Source: Tetrastigma voinierianum
Lineage: Eukaryota; Streptophyta; Magnoliopsida; Vitales; Vitaceae
Direction of reading: 5' to 3'
Length of the DNA stretch: 64,000 bases
NCBI GenBank assembly: GCA_016808115.1
Contig: JAEQBH010000725.1
Location: 391,390 to 455,389 of the forward strand
The notes under the pieces are model-generated. The model made no database searches. It had not been told where the DNA came from and saw nothing but the letters and a program-made list of their open reading frames with translations. The stretch's first letter is position 1, and every line of letters starts with the position of its first letter. Positions 25,685 to 36,258 of this stretch are shown here, in pieces. A program made the translations under genes and the position numbers.

Positions 25685-25896
25685 TGAAAGAAATCCATAC
25701 TGTTTATCTTCTTCATTGAAAAGGAAGAAATATATACACAAAACAAAGATCAATTTAGGATCCTAAAATAAAAACCTATACACTGTCATTGCCTGATTTA
25801 CTTTCCTACATAAAAGGAAAACCAAACAATAAAAGACCGTGCATAAATCAAGGAGATCGCAGATTTTATGCATTAACGTATTTACATTCCTTGACA
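25685..25896 (-). repeat. Right LTR of copia B (its 5' LTR)
   Basis: 212 bp, TGAAAG to TTGACA on the plus strand. On the minus strand it is the 5' LTR, followed directly by a TGGTATCAGA primer-binding site. Compared with the left LTR it has about 20 differences and a 3-bp gap. Confidence 0.92.
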
Positions 25897-25970
25897 TATG
25901 GAGGCAACCCCACCAATGCCCCTCTCTCATAGGCAAGGCTTTTTTCAAACTGCTTTGTTTAATACCTTGT

Positions 25971-26200
25971 TCATAAGTTGAGAAGGTAGAGAGTCATGTC
26001 ATTTGTCAATAGCTTTGCTGCAAACCGCAATCCATTTCCATGGATGGCAGAGAAAGAAAACCGAAAACTGAACCCAACCATGCAGATAGTCTATGACAAC
26101 ATTTGCACTAAACATGATGACGAGGGAGACCCAATACGTGATCACTCTGTTACCTGGTTGTAGTCCATTTTAGCAAGTGGGATATGGGCAAATAAACCTG
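25971..26200 (-). pseudogene. Exon fragments of a MATE transporter pseudogene
   Basis: The minus-strand frame 26,081-25,971 includes GNGLRFAAKLLTNDMTLY. It aligns in both DNA and protein with the DTX42-like exon at about 41,990-42,124, which reads GIGLPFAAKLFTKDPSVLH. A second piece at about 26,154-26,196 ends AKMDYNQ before a GT donor and matches the preceding exon type of the intact gene (SAFANQDYSKA). Order and strand agree. I found no other MATE exons nearby, and copia B lies where the next exons should be. I infer a truncated paralogue of the gene at 41.5-45.0 kb. Confidence 0.6.
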
Positions 26201-27380
26201 ATGTAGTAAAAAAAACTACAGATAGTTAGTAAACAGACCACCAAATATGATTAGATTTTCAATCAGTAGCTAAATCGAAGAATACAGTACCTATCTGGGA
26301 TGATTGGTTGCTTTCTTTTGGTAGTTACACAAAAGAAGAACATTCTTCTCTTGGGGCTCTGTTGAAGAGAATGATGCTGCTTCCACCCTGCTTCTCAGTT
26401 TTGTGTTTGTTGCAACAGAATGCAGAAATTGAGAAGCTTCAACTATTATGAATATGGTATTGCTGTATGAATAATTCAGTGGAATATCTGAGAAAGTAGT
26501 GTGGAAGAAAAACTGAAAAATAGAACGCTTATTAACAAATATTTCACAGTAATAAAAAGCCACATAGGAGCAAAAGTTATATGAACAAACCTGCATGCTT
26601 CCAAGATGTTAATAGTATTTATCAATAAAATTTTCATTCAAGAACAGATATCAATACCCACCAAGAAATGCTTGCATAAAATAGAAAGAGAGCATCATAA
26701 TTTGGTAGCAAAATATGCCTAATATGTGGAGGGAAAGCTGGAATGCATGATTCAATGATCTTAGGATGTTTAGAAACTTAACATTTTGGGATATTTGAAC
26801 ATTAATATGAGCATGCTTTCTGTAACAATTTTGATCACTTTATTCTGTAAATCAAGTAGATCATCCTCCCTCTCCACTGGTTCTAAAAATCACCAAAATT
26901 CTATTTATGTTCAGTACGATTGAGAGATCGAATGTCTGTAGATTGAATAAAGGAAAAGAATCACAGAAAGGATCATAATGAAGGCATTTTCTCAACTATC
27001 GCAGCTGCAGGCACATGGACTCTGTTTATTCTTTTTAGTCCATTGGGAACATTATTGTTAGTCAACCATGGGATTCACATGAAAGTTAACAATTTATCGT
27101 TCCTCTACTATTCAACTTTGCTGGGTACTGACTCAACTCTCACAAAACCCCTCTGTTTGAACCTTCTTCAATCAGTCCATGACAAGCGTTCTTTGTTCAA
27201 TTAGCTAGACCTGCCCTCAGCTGCTTGAGGTAATCATTTTGTTTCAACTTGAGGTACTCCTCTGACATCAACCATGCAGATTTAATTATACATTGCATAT
27301 TCGTGCCTGTTTGTTTACAGTTTTTAAAAACTGTTTTTTATTCTAAAAAACAAAAAGAACAAGGAAAACACAGATAGCAC
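26201..27380. other. Intergenic DNA, no gene seen
   Basis: A minus-strand frame of 101 codons at 26,291-26,596 shows no known domain and has low-complexity composition. No other structure is visible until the fold-back element. Confidence 0.5.
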
Positions 27381-27533
27381 GTTTGGTTCCATTTTTTTTT
27401 TTTTTTTGTTCTAAAAATCACACATAGAGAACACAAAAAACACTAAATTATGAGGGTAAGAACAGTTTTCAGAGAACACCAAAATGGTGTTCTCCGTGTC
27501 TTCAAAAACTGTTCTCAAGAACAGGAACCAAAC
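27381..27533. mobile_element. Fold-back MITE-like element
   Basis: A nested set of inverted repeats. The outer arms are GTTTGGTTCC at 27,381-27,390 and GGAACCAAAC at 27,524-27,533. Middle arms are GAACAGTTTT at 27,460-27,469 and AAAACTGTTC at 27,505-27,514. The inner hairpin has 10-bp arms (27,472-27,481 and 27,485-27,494) around a 3-nt loop. The content is non-coding and AT-rich. A related GTTTGTTTACAG word near 27,310 suggests the true left end could lie further out. I did not find a confident target-site duplication, so the superfamily (hAT-like is my guess) is open. Confidence 0.6.
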
Positions 27534-27921
27534 AAACCTTTAGTTTCTCAACTCCATGCACAGTAACTAACACCGGATTTTCAAGCTTGCCTATTCATAA
27601 TCTTTCATTTTGGTTGGTCAGTGTGCTTTACTAATTCTGATCACACCCGCACAGCAACCAGCCTGCTGGAGCTACATGCATAGCTTCCTTTATTTGTACC
27701 TCTCATAGAAAAGAGGGCAAAGACCCCCCTGCATAAACACTATGCAAAGGCTCCCTGCACTTCTACATAGAGAAAAAAAGAAAAAACAAAAGAGGAAATA
27801 GATTGACACAACATGAACTATATGTATAGCTCCCTACAAGTTTATAGAGCATAGAAATTGGCAATACTTATCCAAGTATTGTGGCAACTTGTTCCAATCC
27901 ATGGCTCAATAAAGCTCATTT

Positions 27922-28220
27922 ATTAAATCCACCAACCTTGCTCAAACTTGTGTAATTTGGGAAGCCACATTGAACATCATGCCTTTAACACTCCCTCCTC
28001 ACATGCGGCCCCATACTCCAGCATGCGAAGAGTCAAACAAACCAAAATGTAGTCCTTCATGGACTTTCAACAAACAATGGGGGATTCAAATTGCAAGAGA
28101 GCGACTCGAACCTGTGACTCCCGCTAAACCGTATATCGATACTCATGTTAACTAATTAACTCTCCTAAAAGCTCCAACTTGTATGATTTGGGTTTAATAT
28201 GAATATCATGCTCTTTAACA
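27922..28220 (-). mobile_element. TRIM/SMART-type miniature LTR retrotransposon
   Basis: Two short direct repeats of about 70-75 bp (roughly 27,922-27,990 and 28,146-28,220) share AACTTGT, GATTTGGG-like, ATCATGC and CTTTAACA in the same order. On the minus strand the right copy ends GTTAACA and is followed by TGAGTATCGAT, a worn initiator-tRNA primer-binding site. The left copy is preceded by a purine tract (GTGAGGAGGGAG) and starts TGTTAAAGG. The 155-bp interior has no coding sequence. This layout (LTR, PBS, short interior, PPT, LTR) defines TRIM elements, which rely on proteins made elsewhere. The left edge is uncertain by several bases. Confidence 0.7.
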
Positions 28221-29850
28221 ATTTCATATAACCTACCTTGATCTAAAACCTCTAGGTATTAAGGTGTATTGCTCCACCTCCAGTCTTGTTATCCCCAGCT
28301 TCCAAGCACCTCACCATTTTCCCATCTGCAATGTAGCAACTTTTCATCACTATATGCTGAAACTTATTGTACACACATGTATCTTCAACTACACCAGGAT
28401 ATTGAATATACTTATCCTTTTTATCCAAAAGAGTGTGCATGAATATATTATTCACTAGAAAAGGGTAATGATGATAGACCATAGTAGTAATATATGTATT
28501 GCATTTTGTAAGAGCTGAAAACAAAGGAAAAACACAAGCAACCTAAGTACTGCATTTTGTAAAGTAAGTTCCTAGAGCAAATGAAAATCACAGTAATGAA
28601 TAGCTTATCTGAGTGAGGAAGAGGATGTTTTAAGTGCTTTGGACAGAAATTTCACTTTAGACCAATACCATATAAAAACTAATTTATGTCAGATAAAATT
28701 TCAGGACATAAGAAACCTTCATTTGATCTTGTGGAAAGAAATATTTTTAAGACATTCAAGAATGAAGTCAACAATATATCTCAGCGAGTTTAATTTGCAC
28801 TTCTTTCACTTTTATCTCTCCAGGATCAATGCTCAAGTCCTGAAGTAAACTAAATTAACCACTGGAAAGTTCCCAGAAGATAAACCAAATGTAACTACAT
28901 TAGGAAGTCGAGAAGAGCACTAAGGTGCACATAAAGGTTAGTATTAGAATTGTATAAAAACAAAAAAGATCAAAACAAAGAAATTGTTAGAAAACAATAT
29001 TATTTCAAAATTAGAAAAAAAAAGCGCTATTAACTAAACAAAATGAATCCCAGCATTACTAAGCTTTGATTCTTAATGCTTTCTATTTTAATTTTGCCAT
29101 AAGCAAGTTAAGGATCCATCTGAGCATAGAAGTGGGCCTGTCGCAAATCTGGAAACTAGGAAAACATTACATTTTTGGCTCAGAAGTTATCCATGAATAT
29201 AGTAAGAAGTTCTAGAATGCTATTTGAAAATAAAAACTATTCAGCAGGAACTTGGGGACTAATTTCAAGAAATGACAGCATAAATTTGATCTGGTGGGAG
29301 GAAACAAATGTTCATCACTTACAGAAAAAGGAAAAACTTTACACTGGAGTTATTTAAATTATACTAGTAATTTCCAAAAATATTTGCATTAGTCCCTGAC
29401 CAATATGTGAATTGTTTAGAATTAGATATTTTATGACACCAGAACTATTATTAGAATCACCTTTTTCTTTTATTTTCTCCAGTGAAAATCCACACTCAAT
29501 TAATCAAAGAATTATATAATTGGCTGTGCCTACCAGTTTTAATATATATATATAAATTCAAATTGAGCCAAGGCCCTTGCAACCTCCTGAGATGATTGTT
29601 GCCTTCTCTTTCCTTATGTTCCAGGTTGATACACAATGGCCAGCCCAAGATTTTGTAATCCAAGAAAAGTGCCAATGGTATCAGCTCTCTGGAACCAGGC
29701 TGCATCAATAATCCTTGCATGAGCCTACATTATTGATAAAAAGAACTATTAAAGATGGTGGTTCACAAACTAAGATTCCTCACCATCAAGATTGGGGCCC
29801 TCTACCAAGGTAGTAGTTTCCACATGTTTGAAGAGCCTCAGACTCCCCAC
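28221..29850. other. Intergenic DNA and probable 3' flank of the PPR gene
   Basis: No gene is visible. Short frames at 28,252-28,524 and 28,639-28,848 have no recognisable domain. The part nearest 29,850 is likely the 3' UTR of the minus-strand PPR gene. A short (AT)n run sits at about 29,541-29,553. Confidence 0.5.
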
Positions 29851-32435
29851 CTAATCTTCTTCTTCATGGAAAGCCCACCGAAGATCAGGATCATAACCAG
29901 TTTCTTTCATGGATGACAACAAGATGCTCAGTTTTGCAAAAATTTTGTCCGACTGGGGGTGTGATCTATCTCCAGCAGTAAAACAGTGAACCTGATTTTT
30001 GACAACAATCCAACTAATTCCTGGAGGCTTTCTTAAACCCTTTCTTTCATCCCAAGTTCTAATCTTCTGACCTCTAACCAAAGGCTTTCTGTAGCATAGA
30101 TATTAGATAGCAAAACATAATTTCCTGCATTCATTGGTTCTAATTCATCAAGTTTTTCAAAGATGGTTTTAGCTAGTTTGGCATCAGAATAAGCTTGACA
30201 AGAACTGAGAAGAGCTCGCCACACAGATGCATCTGGTTCAATAGGCATTGAGCCAATAAACTCTCTAGCTTCATCTATTCGGCCCCCACGGGCAAGCAGA
30301 TCAACTATGCAAGAATAGTGAACAACTTCAGGGGTTACATTGAAATCCTGAACCATGGAGTGGAAAAGCTGCAATCCGGTCTCGAGGAAACCAGAATGGC
30401 TGCAAGCAGACAGAACAGACACAAAAGTCACCTGATTTGGCCTGAAACCATCTTCTATCATTTGTGAAAAGGCAAGCATAGCATCACATCCACGACCATT
30501 CATACCATAGCCAGCTATAATGGCATTCCATGAGATGATGTTTCGTCTTGGCAAGGTTCTAAAGATATTTTCTGCTCTCTGCAAACTACCACATCTTGCA
30601 TACATCGTTATAAAAGCATTAGCAAGGGACAAATCAAGACCTAAAGAGAAGCCCCTCCGTGTTGCATAGGCATGTAAGCTTTGGCCTTGAGGAAGAGAGA
30701 GAGGCTCAAATGGGTAGCAGCCGAGAGAACATTTATGATTGTGACTGAATTGGGTTCTGCTTCTGAAATCATACGGTGGAAAAGTAACAGAGCTTTGTGG
30801 GCTTGATTGTTTTTAATGTAACTGGCAATCATAGCATTCCATGAAATTAAATCTCTGTCAGGACAGCCCTCAAATATATCCCTAGCTGTTGCCTCATCAC
30901 CACAATTCATATACATACCTGAGAGTGCAGTTTGCAATGGTTGATTAATTTCAACACCATGTTTTATCACATAACCATGGATCGATCTGCCAAATTGTAG
31001 ACAAGTTACATCTTCACAAGCAGCAAGAATAGATATTATCGTGTAAGCATTAGGCTTCGTTTCAGATTCTTGCATTCTCTGAAAGAATTCACATGCTTGA
31101 GCCCTCAATTTGTTGCTGGCCAAAGCAAGGATCATAGTATTCCATGAGATTATGTCTACATCTTTCAACCGACCAAAAACCTTTGGACAGATTCAACACA
31201 TTTTAGCTCCAAGTACATGCTCAACAACGCATTTCCAAGAGAAGCATTCATCCTCATGCCACTCTTAATCACATGAGCATGTAAGCCCTTTCCCTTCAGC
31301 AAGCCATCAGCTAATTCTTCACAAATAGATAGCATAATAGCAACAGTTCTTTCGTCTTTTCTAACACCTTCTGATTGCATTCTAATAAATAAACCCATAG
31401 CTTCCTCATGAAAACCAAACTCGACATATGCAGACAACATAGAATTCCACAAAGGAACATCACAGTTAGGAACAGACTCAAACAGCTGATGTGAAGAATC
31501 CAAACTTCCATTATTACAGTACATATTAAGCAATGCATTTAAGATATACAAGTCCTCAACAAATCTAAATTTAATAGCAAGTTGATGAATTTGCTTACCC
31601 AATTTGAGACACTCTAATTGTGCACAAGCTTGAATAGCAACCAACATGGTAACACAATCGAACTCAACCTCATCTACAAGCATCTGCACAAAAAGCTCCA
31701 AAGTCTTGAAGTACTCCCCAACATCATAATAACCAGTTATCATCGCATTCCAACTCACAATGTTCCTCATAACCATCAAATCAAACAAAAGACGTGAAAC
31801 CCTCATGTCCAGTCTTGAATAAAAGCCAATCAAAGCTGTAGCTATATGGGGATTCGATTCAAAAATTCCATTCCTCAAACAATACCCGTGTAATCCCCTT
31901 CCAAGTCTCAATTCTGATGCCCCCTCACAGGCCAAAAGCAAAGCCACCATCGTCCGTGAGTTGGGCCTCAAGTTCTCCCTCCACATCTCCCTAAACAACA
32001 ACATCGCCTCCTTATAGCGACCCCACCCCCACAAACCCAAATAACATTGCATTCCATTTAAAAACCACATCTCTGTCAGACATTTCACGGAACACGCACC
32101 ATGCATCTTCAACCAACCCATTTGCAATAAAAATCAACCACAGCAGTTCCAACTCGAACATCATCCATCAACTCTGTTCCCCGAATACTACGATGAATAC
32201 TCTTTCCTCTCTCAACGGCATTCAGCCCCGCGCAAGCCTTCAAAAGAAGAGGCAAGGTGGTGTTATTGGGTAGCACACCTAAAGACTCCATTTGGGTATA
32301 TGCAGAGAGAATGGCTTGGTCATTTTTTAGATTAGCTTGGTGTTTGATAATGGAATTCCATTGTTTTGGGTCTTTGATTTCAATTTGGGTGGGTGAGAAA
32401 CTCACCCTTTGAAGGTTCATACTAGCCGTAGTCAT
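29851..32435 (-). CDS. Pentatricopeptide repeat protein, PLS class, E/E+ subgroup; frameshifted
   Basis: An intronless gene of about 861 codons, starting MTTASMNLQRV at 32,435 and ending WAFHEEED at 29,851. PLS-class PPR proteins bind organelle RNA, usually for C-to-U editing in mitochondria or chloroplasts. About twenty degenerate 35-residue repeats are readable, with phrases such as ISWNAIIAGYGMNGRGCDAM, LSACSHSGFLETGLQLFHSM and YSCIVDLLARGGRIDEAREF. The end carries the E-type stretch (EPDASVWRALLSSC, GNYVLLSNIYA) and the E+-like KPPGISWIVV...HCFTAGDRSHPQS. There is no DYW deaminase. The reading frame changes near 32,120, 32,050, 31,170, 30,650 and 30,050. Several changes sit in homopolymers (a G run near 32,035; an A run near 31,185). 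Because repeat phase continues across each, I treat the gene as intact with sequence errors. Targeting cannot be settled. Confidence 0.9.
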
Positions 32436-33872
32436 CCCCGCTTAAAAAGTAATTAACAATCTTTGGCGTTCAAAATGGTCGTTGAGGGTCTTGAGGCTAG
32501 GATCTCATCTATCCTCATCTATTCATTATTTATTCCTTTCCCATCAAAATCATATGTATGAGATTAAATATCAACCAACAACAAAATTACAAATTTCTTA
32601 AACAAATGTTACCAAATTTTGGAGTTTCAAGGTTGAACTTCAAATTTAGAAAATATTTTGGATAAACTTTGTATCGAAAACTTTTTTTTTTTCACAATTT
32701 GTTTTCAAAAATATAATTTTTTTGACATTTATTTACTTTTCATAATACGTATTTTGTTCTCAATTCAAACTGAGGTTCCTCCCATACACCTTTTTACTAT
32801 TTGAACTAGGCCTCAACAGCGTTTTCAAAAATAAATTATTTTGAGATGTTTTAAGTTACTCTTTTTTTTTTCTGTAAATTGATTAACGAGTGAAATTATG
32901 AAAATTAAAAAAAAAACCTTAAAACTTTATGTAAGTATCCAAGTGTATGATACAATCACTGAGAATAAATGGACAAAATTGTTTTTACATTGAAAGTTTG
33001 AAATGAAATTTATTTCTGAACCTTGAAACTTAATATAATATGTAAGTGTATAATACATTCACGAAAAACAAATAGAGAAAATTGTCTTTATATTTGAGCT
33101 CTTAAATGAAAATTTGTTTCTGAAAATTGATTATGAAGTCTTAACTAGTTTTGCACTTTCTTTGGGTTTCTTTCTCCTAATCCCTTATTGCTAAGAAAGA
33201 TGTTCATTTATTATGACTCGAGAACCAGAACTTCTTGTTTCAAAGGATGAATCAATTAAACTTGATCCACAATTAACAGAATAAATAAGAAAATGCTTCT
33301 AGAGAATTTTTTTTATTTGATTATTTATGAGTACATGCCCATTATTTAAGTTTGACTACACTCCTGAAAGCACTACTTTCTCTTCTTGACATAAAACTTC
33401 CTCCCCAAGAACAACAAGGCAATCTTAATAGACTGAGATAGAAGCCAGGAAATTTGAATGGGAAAAACAGAAACTCTAAAATAAATGTGAATATTCAACT
33501 TCTACACCTTTTCTTATTCCTAGCTATAAGCAACATCATGTTTCATGGTGATGTTGTTTGAGAGTTTTATGTATTTCTATAGAATGATCATCTCATTGTA
33601 AGTTTTCCTTCCATGATTGGCATTTGTCTGGGATAAAAAGGTCTCAAAATAATAAAAAAAAGGTATCAAAAAAGTTGATGATGGCCTTTTCATAGTTAAG
33701 GGATTAATTGTTTTTTGGTTACTTTATATGTATGTATATGGTTTGGTTTTTTTCCTTGCCAAGCATTTCTTCATGGATGTGCTCTTTCTTTTATCAATTG
33801 AACTTCTTTACTTTCTATTTTACTTATATATCCTGAAAAAGCTGGTTGTCCTGTGTTCTCAGCTTTAATATT
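32436..33872. other. Intergenic DNA; contains one copy of a local duplication
   Basis: The first few hundred bases are likely the promoter of the minus-strand PPR gene. No gene is seen. The stretch 33,370-33,512 recurs at 38,603-38,748 (see the repeat entry). Confidence 0.5.
33370..33512. repeat. Local duplication, copy 1 (pairs with 38,603-38,748)
   Basis: Both copies carry, in the same order, AACTTC-TC-CC-AGAACA, a GACAATCT-like word, TAGAA-C-AGGAAAT, then GAATGGGAAAAACAGAAACT and CTAAAATAAATG, and a TACACC/GTACCTTTT end. Small differences are scattered throughout. The copies are in the same orientation, 5.2 kb apart, and flank the MADS gene and the lectin-kinase fragment. Confidence 0.75.
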
Positions 33873-34564
33873 TGAACCTATTTCCAGCACATATCATGAA
33901 GATTTACGACCTTTTAAACAAAGACTTATCCAAGCCGCCGTATGCATCAAACCCATGCGCAGCCTCCACGCCCAGCCCAAGACTCACGATACGCCTGCAC
34001 CCAAGCATTTTCACACGAACATGGATTCCAACCACTCGCCCCGAATCCCCCTCGTCGTGCGATTATCCGATCATAAATAAAGCCTGATTTATTACCTGGA
34101 CACATCATTTCCTAGTCGGCTGCCGTCTCTAAGAAGACGACTACCTAATAATTTATTTACTGGACCGTGATCCTCTCGAAAAACACATCCTCCTGGGCCG
34201 ACCACGTGGCACAATCACCCCAGATTATCAAACGACTTGGCGCCTGGCATTCATAACTCGCCATCTGGGTGCCAGCTAATGCGCCGACGCGCAAAACTAA
34301 GACCCCCGCGCCATTTCCTGGAACTAATCACCGACTTTCCATAAAAAGTAGATCATTCTCCTCCTTCAAAAGGAGGAGAGGAATTGCAACAAAGGAGAGG
34401 TTGGATACCCTACTGAAAAACTGACTTTATTTATTCTCTCTATTTCTCTGTCTGACTTAAGCATCGAAAAGGCGATCGACACACCACTATTTCCATTCTC
34501 GTTGCTTGTGAGCTGGCTGCGATTAACGCCTGACACTCTGGCACTTGAGACCCAAGAGACAACA
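33873..34564 (+). mobile_element. Solo LTR with perfect 5-bp target-site duplication
   Basis: A 692-bp block running TGAACC...ACAACA is flanked on both sides by ATATT (33,868-33,872 and 34,565-34,569). The interior is CpG-rich against AT-rich flanks. It has a TATA-like CCATAAAAAG near 34,338 and a CTGACTTAAGCATCG stretch near 34,451. That last feature resembles the R/U5 part of plant Ty3/gypsy LTRs. No coding domains, primer-binding site or second LTR are present. A solo LTR arises by recombination between the two LTRs of a full element. The gypsy assignment is recall-based; the boundaries are directly visible. Confidence 0.78.
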
Positions 34565-34569
34565 ATATT

Positions 34570-35557
34570 GATAATCGATTAATATTGTCAAGGAAGGATT
34601 AATTCATGAAACATGGAACAAGGGACACCTTTTCTTTTTGGTGACGGGATTTTTGTATTTTTTATTTTTATTTTAAATGTATTTATTTAAGTAAATACCT
34701 ACAAGTGGATTATCTTTCTGTAAGCTGGATACAGCTTGTTTCTTTTTTACAGATAAGTCATGAAATTTTATTTTTCTTGCCATTTAATTAGTATGGGAAT
34801 AATGAAAAATTAAATTATGGTTATATACTTGTTCATTTTCTTAACTTAGAGTGCATTTAAAAATATTCATATACTTTTTCAAGAAAATGTTCAAATTTTC
34901 GAAAGTCTTTTCTTTTGAATTTTATCAAAAGCTTGATTTTCTTCCAAATTTGTTTAGAAAAATGGTTTTTTTAAGTATTACTCGAGAAACTTTATTCTTT
35001 TGAATACGAGAAAAATAGCTAAATAATTCGGGTATAAGTGCAAACTTATAAAAAAATTACTAAAATATATAGATTCGATTTTTATTTACTTTTCTATTTT
35101 TACATTTGAAATGTTCAATGATTTTAAAATTTTGAAAAGAATAATATCAAATTAGGCTACAACATATGAGAAGAAAAAAAAGATAAAAATACAAAATTGA
35201 AATAAGAATAACTAAAGTCAAACAAAATTAACGATGTGCCAGTTTTTTTTTATCCTCAATAAGATCTAATAGTAAATATTTATTTTTAAACAATTTATTC
35301 TACTTTAGGAGCTCAATTTTCAAAAAATTTAAAACTCCAAGCCCTAACGGTAATATATTCTTTCCACCATCAGACACTCAAGAATTCGTAGCGACTTTCT
35401 TTCTTTGATTTCCTTTTTCTGATTTCTCTGCCTGCGGATTTTTTCTCCCGGGTATTTGATTGCTTCAAAGATCCTGACTTGCGATCGATCGTTTCAGTCT
35501 CAGAGACCCAGTGATTGATCGATTTCTGATTGCTTTTTCTTTTTCTCTTTCAAAGAA
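34570..35557. other. Intergenic DNA and probable promoter of the MADS gene
   Basis: AT-rich until about 35,340. A CT-rich leader-like stretch at 35,395-35,550 then leads into the ATG at 35,558. No other gene is visible. Confidence 0.45.
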
Positions 35558-36258
35558 ATGGGTAATCAAAAGTTACCGATGGCGATAAGAAAACGCGTCT
35601 TTATAGCTTCGGACAAGAGAAATGGGGCCTGTGAAGAAGCTTTCTGAGTTGTGTACTCTGTGTGACATTACAGCCTGCAAGGATCATGTACGGTCCTGAT
35701 GGGGATGGACCCTGTTCTTCTCAGCCTAGGGTTTGGCCGGAAAATGAGAACGAAGTTGAATGTCTTATCAAGGAGTATATGGAGAAGAGAACGGAAGAAC
35801 CGAAAAAGAGATCATCGAATTTATCTCATGTTCTTGAAATCGGGAAGAAGAGGGCTGAGCTTAAGCCGCCGATGTTGCAGGAAAAATTTTGCCAAAAGAA
35901 GCAGCCGAATTTCTTGGGTGAACTGGATTAGTTTTCCTATGAAGAACTGATGGAAATTACTAGTAAATTGGACAAGAAACTTGAGGATGTAGATAATCTA
36001 ATTGCTGTGAAGAAGGGAGAAACTGATTGGATGAGTGAGGTTTCCGTGCACTGCTTTCCTCTGCCGGTGTCATCTGCAATTCAGCCATTTGATAGTCGTG
36101 TGCTCATGCAAGGCACCGGAACCGGAACCGGAACCGTGGAAGATGATCTGCATTCTCTGATCAACTCAATGCTAACGATGGAGGCGGATGATTTTGACTT
36201 CATGATGAAGTCAATGGGTGAGACAGAAGATCTGTATTTTAGTAGTCAGTCATGTTAG
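35558..36258 (+). CDS. Type I (M-type) MADS-box transcription factor, interrupted
   Basis: A short intronless gene of about 233 codons. The MADS domain is readable across two frame changes. It starts MGNQKLP at 35,558, then has DKRNG, VKKLSELCTLCDITAC and IMYGPDGDGP, followed by a PRVWPENENEVECLIKEYM stretch typical of type I plant MADS proteins. A Lys/Glu-rich, coiled-coil-like middle follows (KRTEEPKKRSS; ITSKLDKKLEDVDNL). The C-terminus is acidic and ends SSQSC at 36,258. There is no K domain, as expected for type I. Frame changes fall near 35,615 and 35,690. A TAG at 35,929-35,931 interrupts LD_FSYEELME in an otherwise continuous frame, where CAG (Gln) is likely. Type I MADS genes act mainly in female gametophyte and endosperm and often turn into pseudogenes, so a real pseudogene is more plausible here than for the other genes. 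Confidence 0.75.

Larger units (their letters stand above)
16156..25896 (-). mobile_element. Ty1/copia retrotransposon (copia B), minus strand, internally deleted and carrying a nested element
   Basis: Two LTRs of 215 and 212 bp bound the element (16,156-16,370 and 25,685-25,896), both TG...CA. On the minus strand, a primer-binding site (TGGTATCAGA, complementary to initiator tRNA-Met) lies just inside the right LTR. A polypurine tract (TTGAAGGGGAG) lies just before the left one. Gag (24.8-25.6 kb), integrase (17.1-17.8 kb) and RNase H (about 16.4-16.76 kb) are in the right order for copia. The reverse transcriptase domain is missing: sequence jumps from the integrase linker (about 16.80 kb) to RNase H (about 16.75 kb). 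Copia C-type element 18,327-24,529 is inserted between gag and integrase. The LTRs differ at roughly one site in ten by eye. I could not see a matching target-site duplication. The element is non-autonomous. Confidence 0.9.

Noticed and set aside
29851..32435. Calling the PPR locus four separate genes or a pseudogene
   Set aside because: Repeat phase runs through each frame change and the whole adds up to one normal-length PLS protein.
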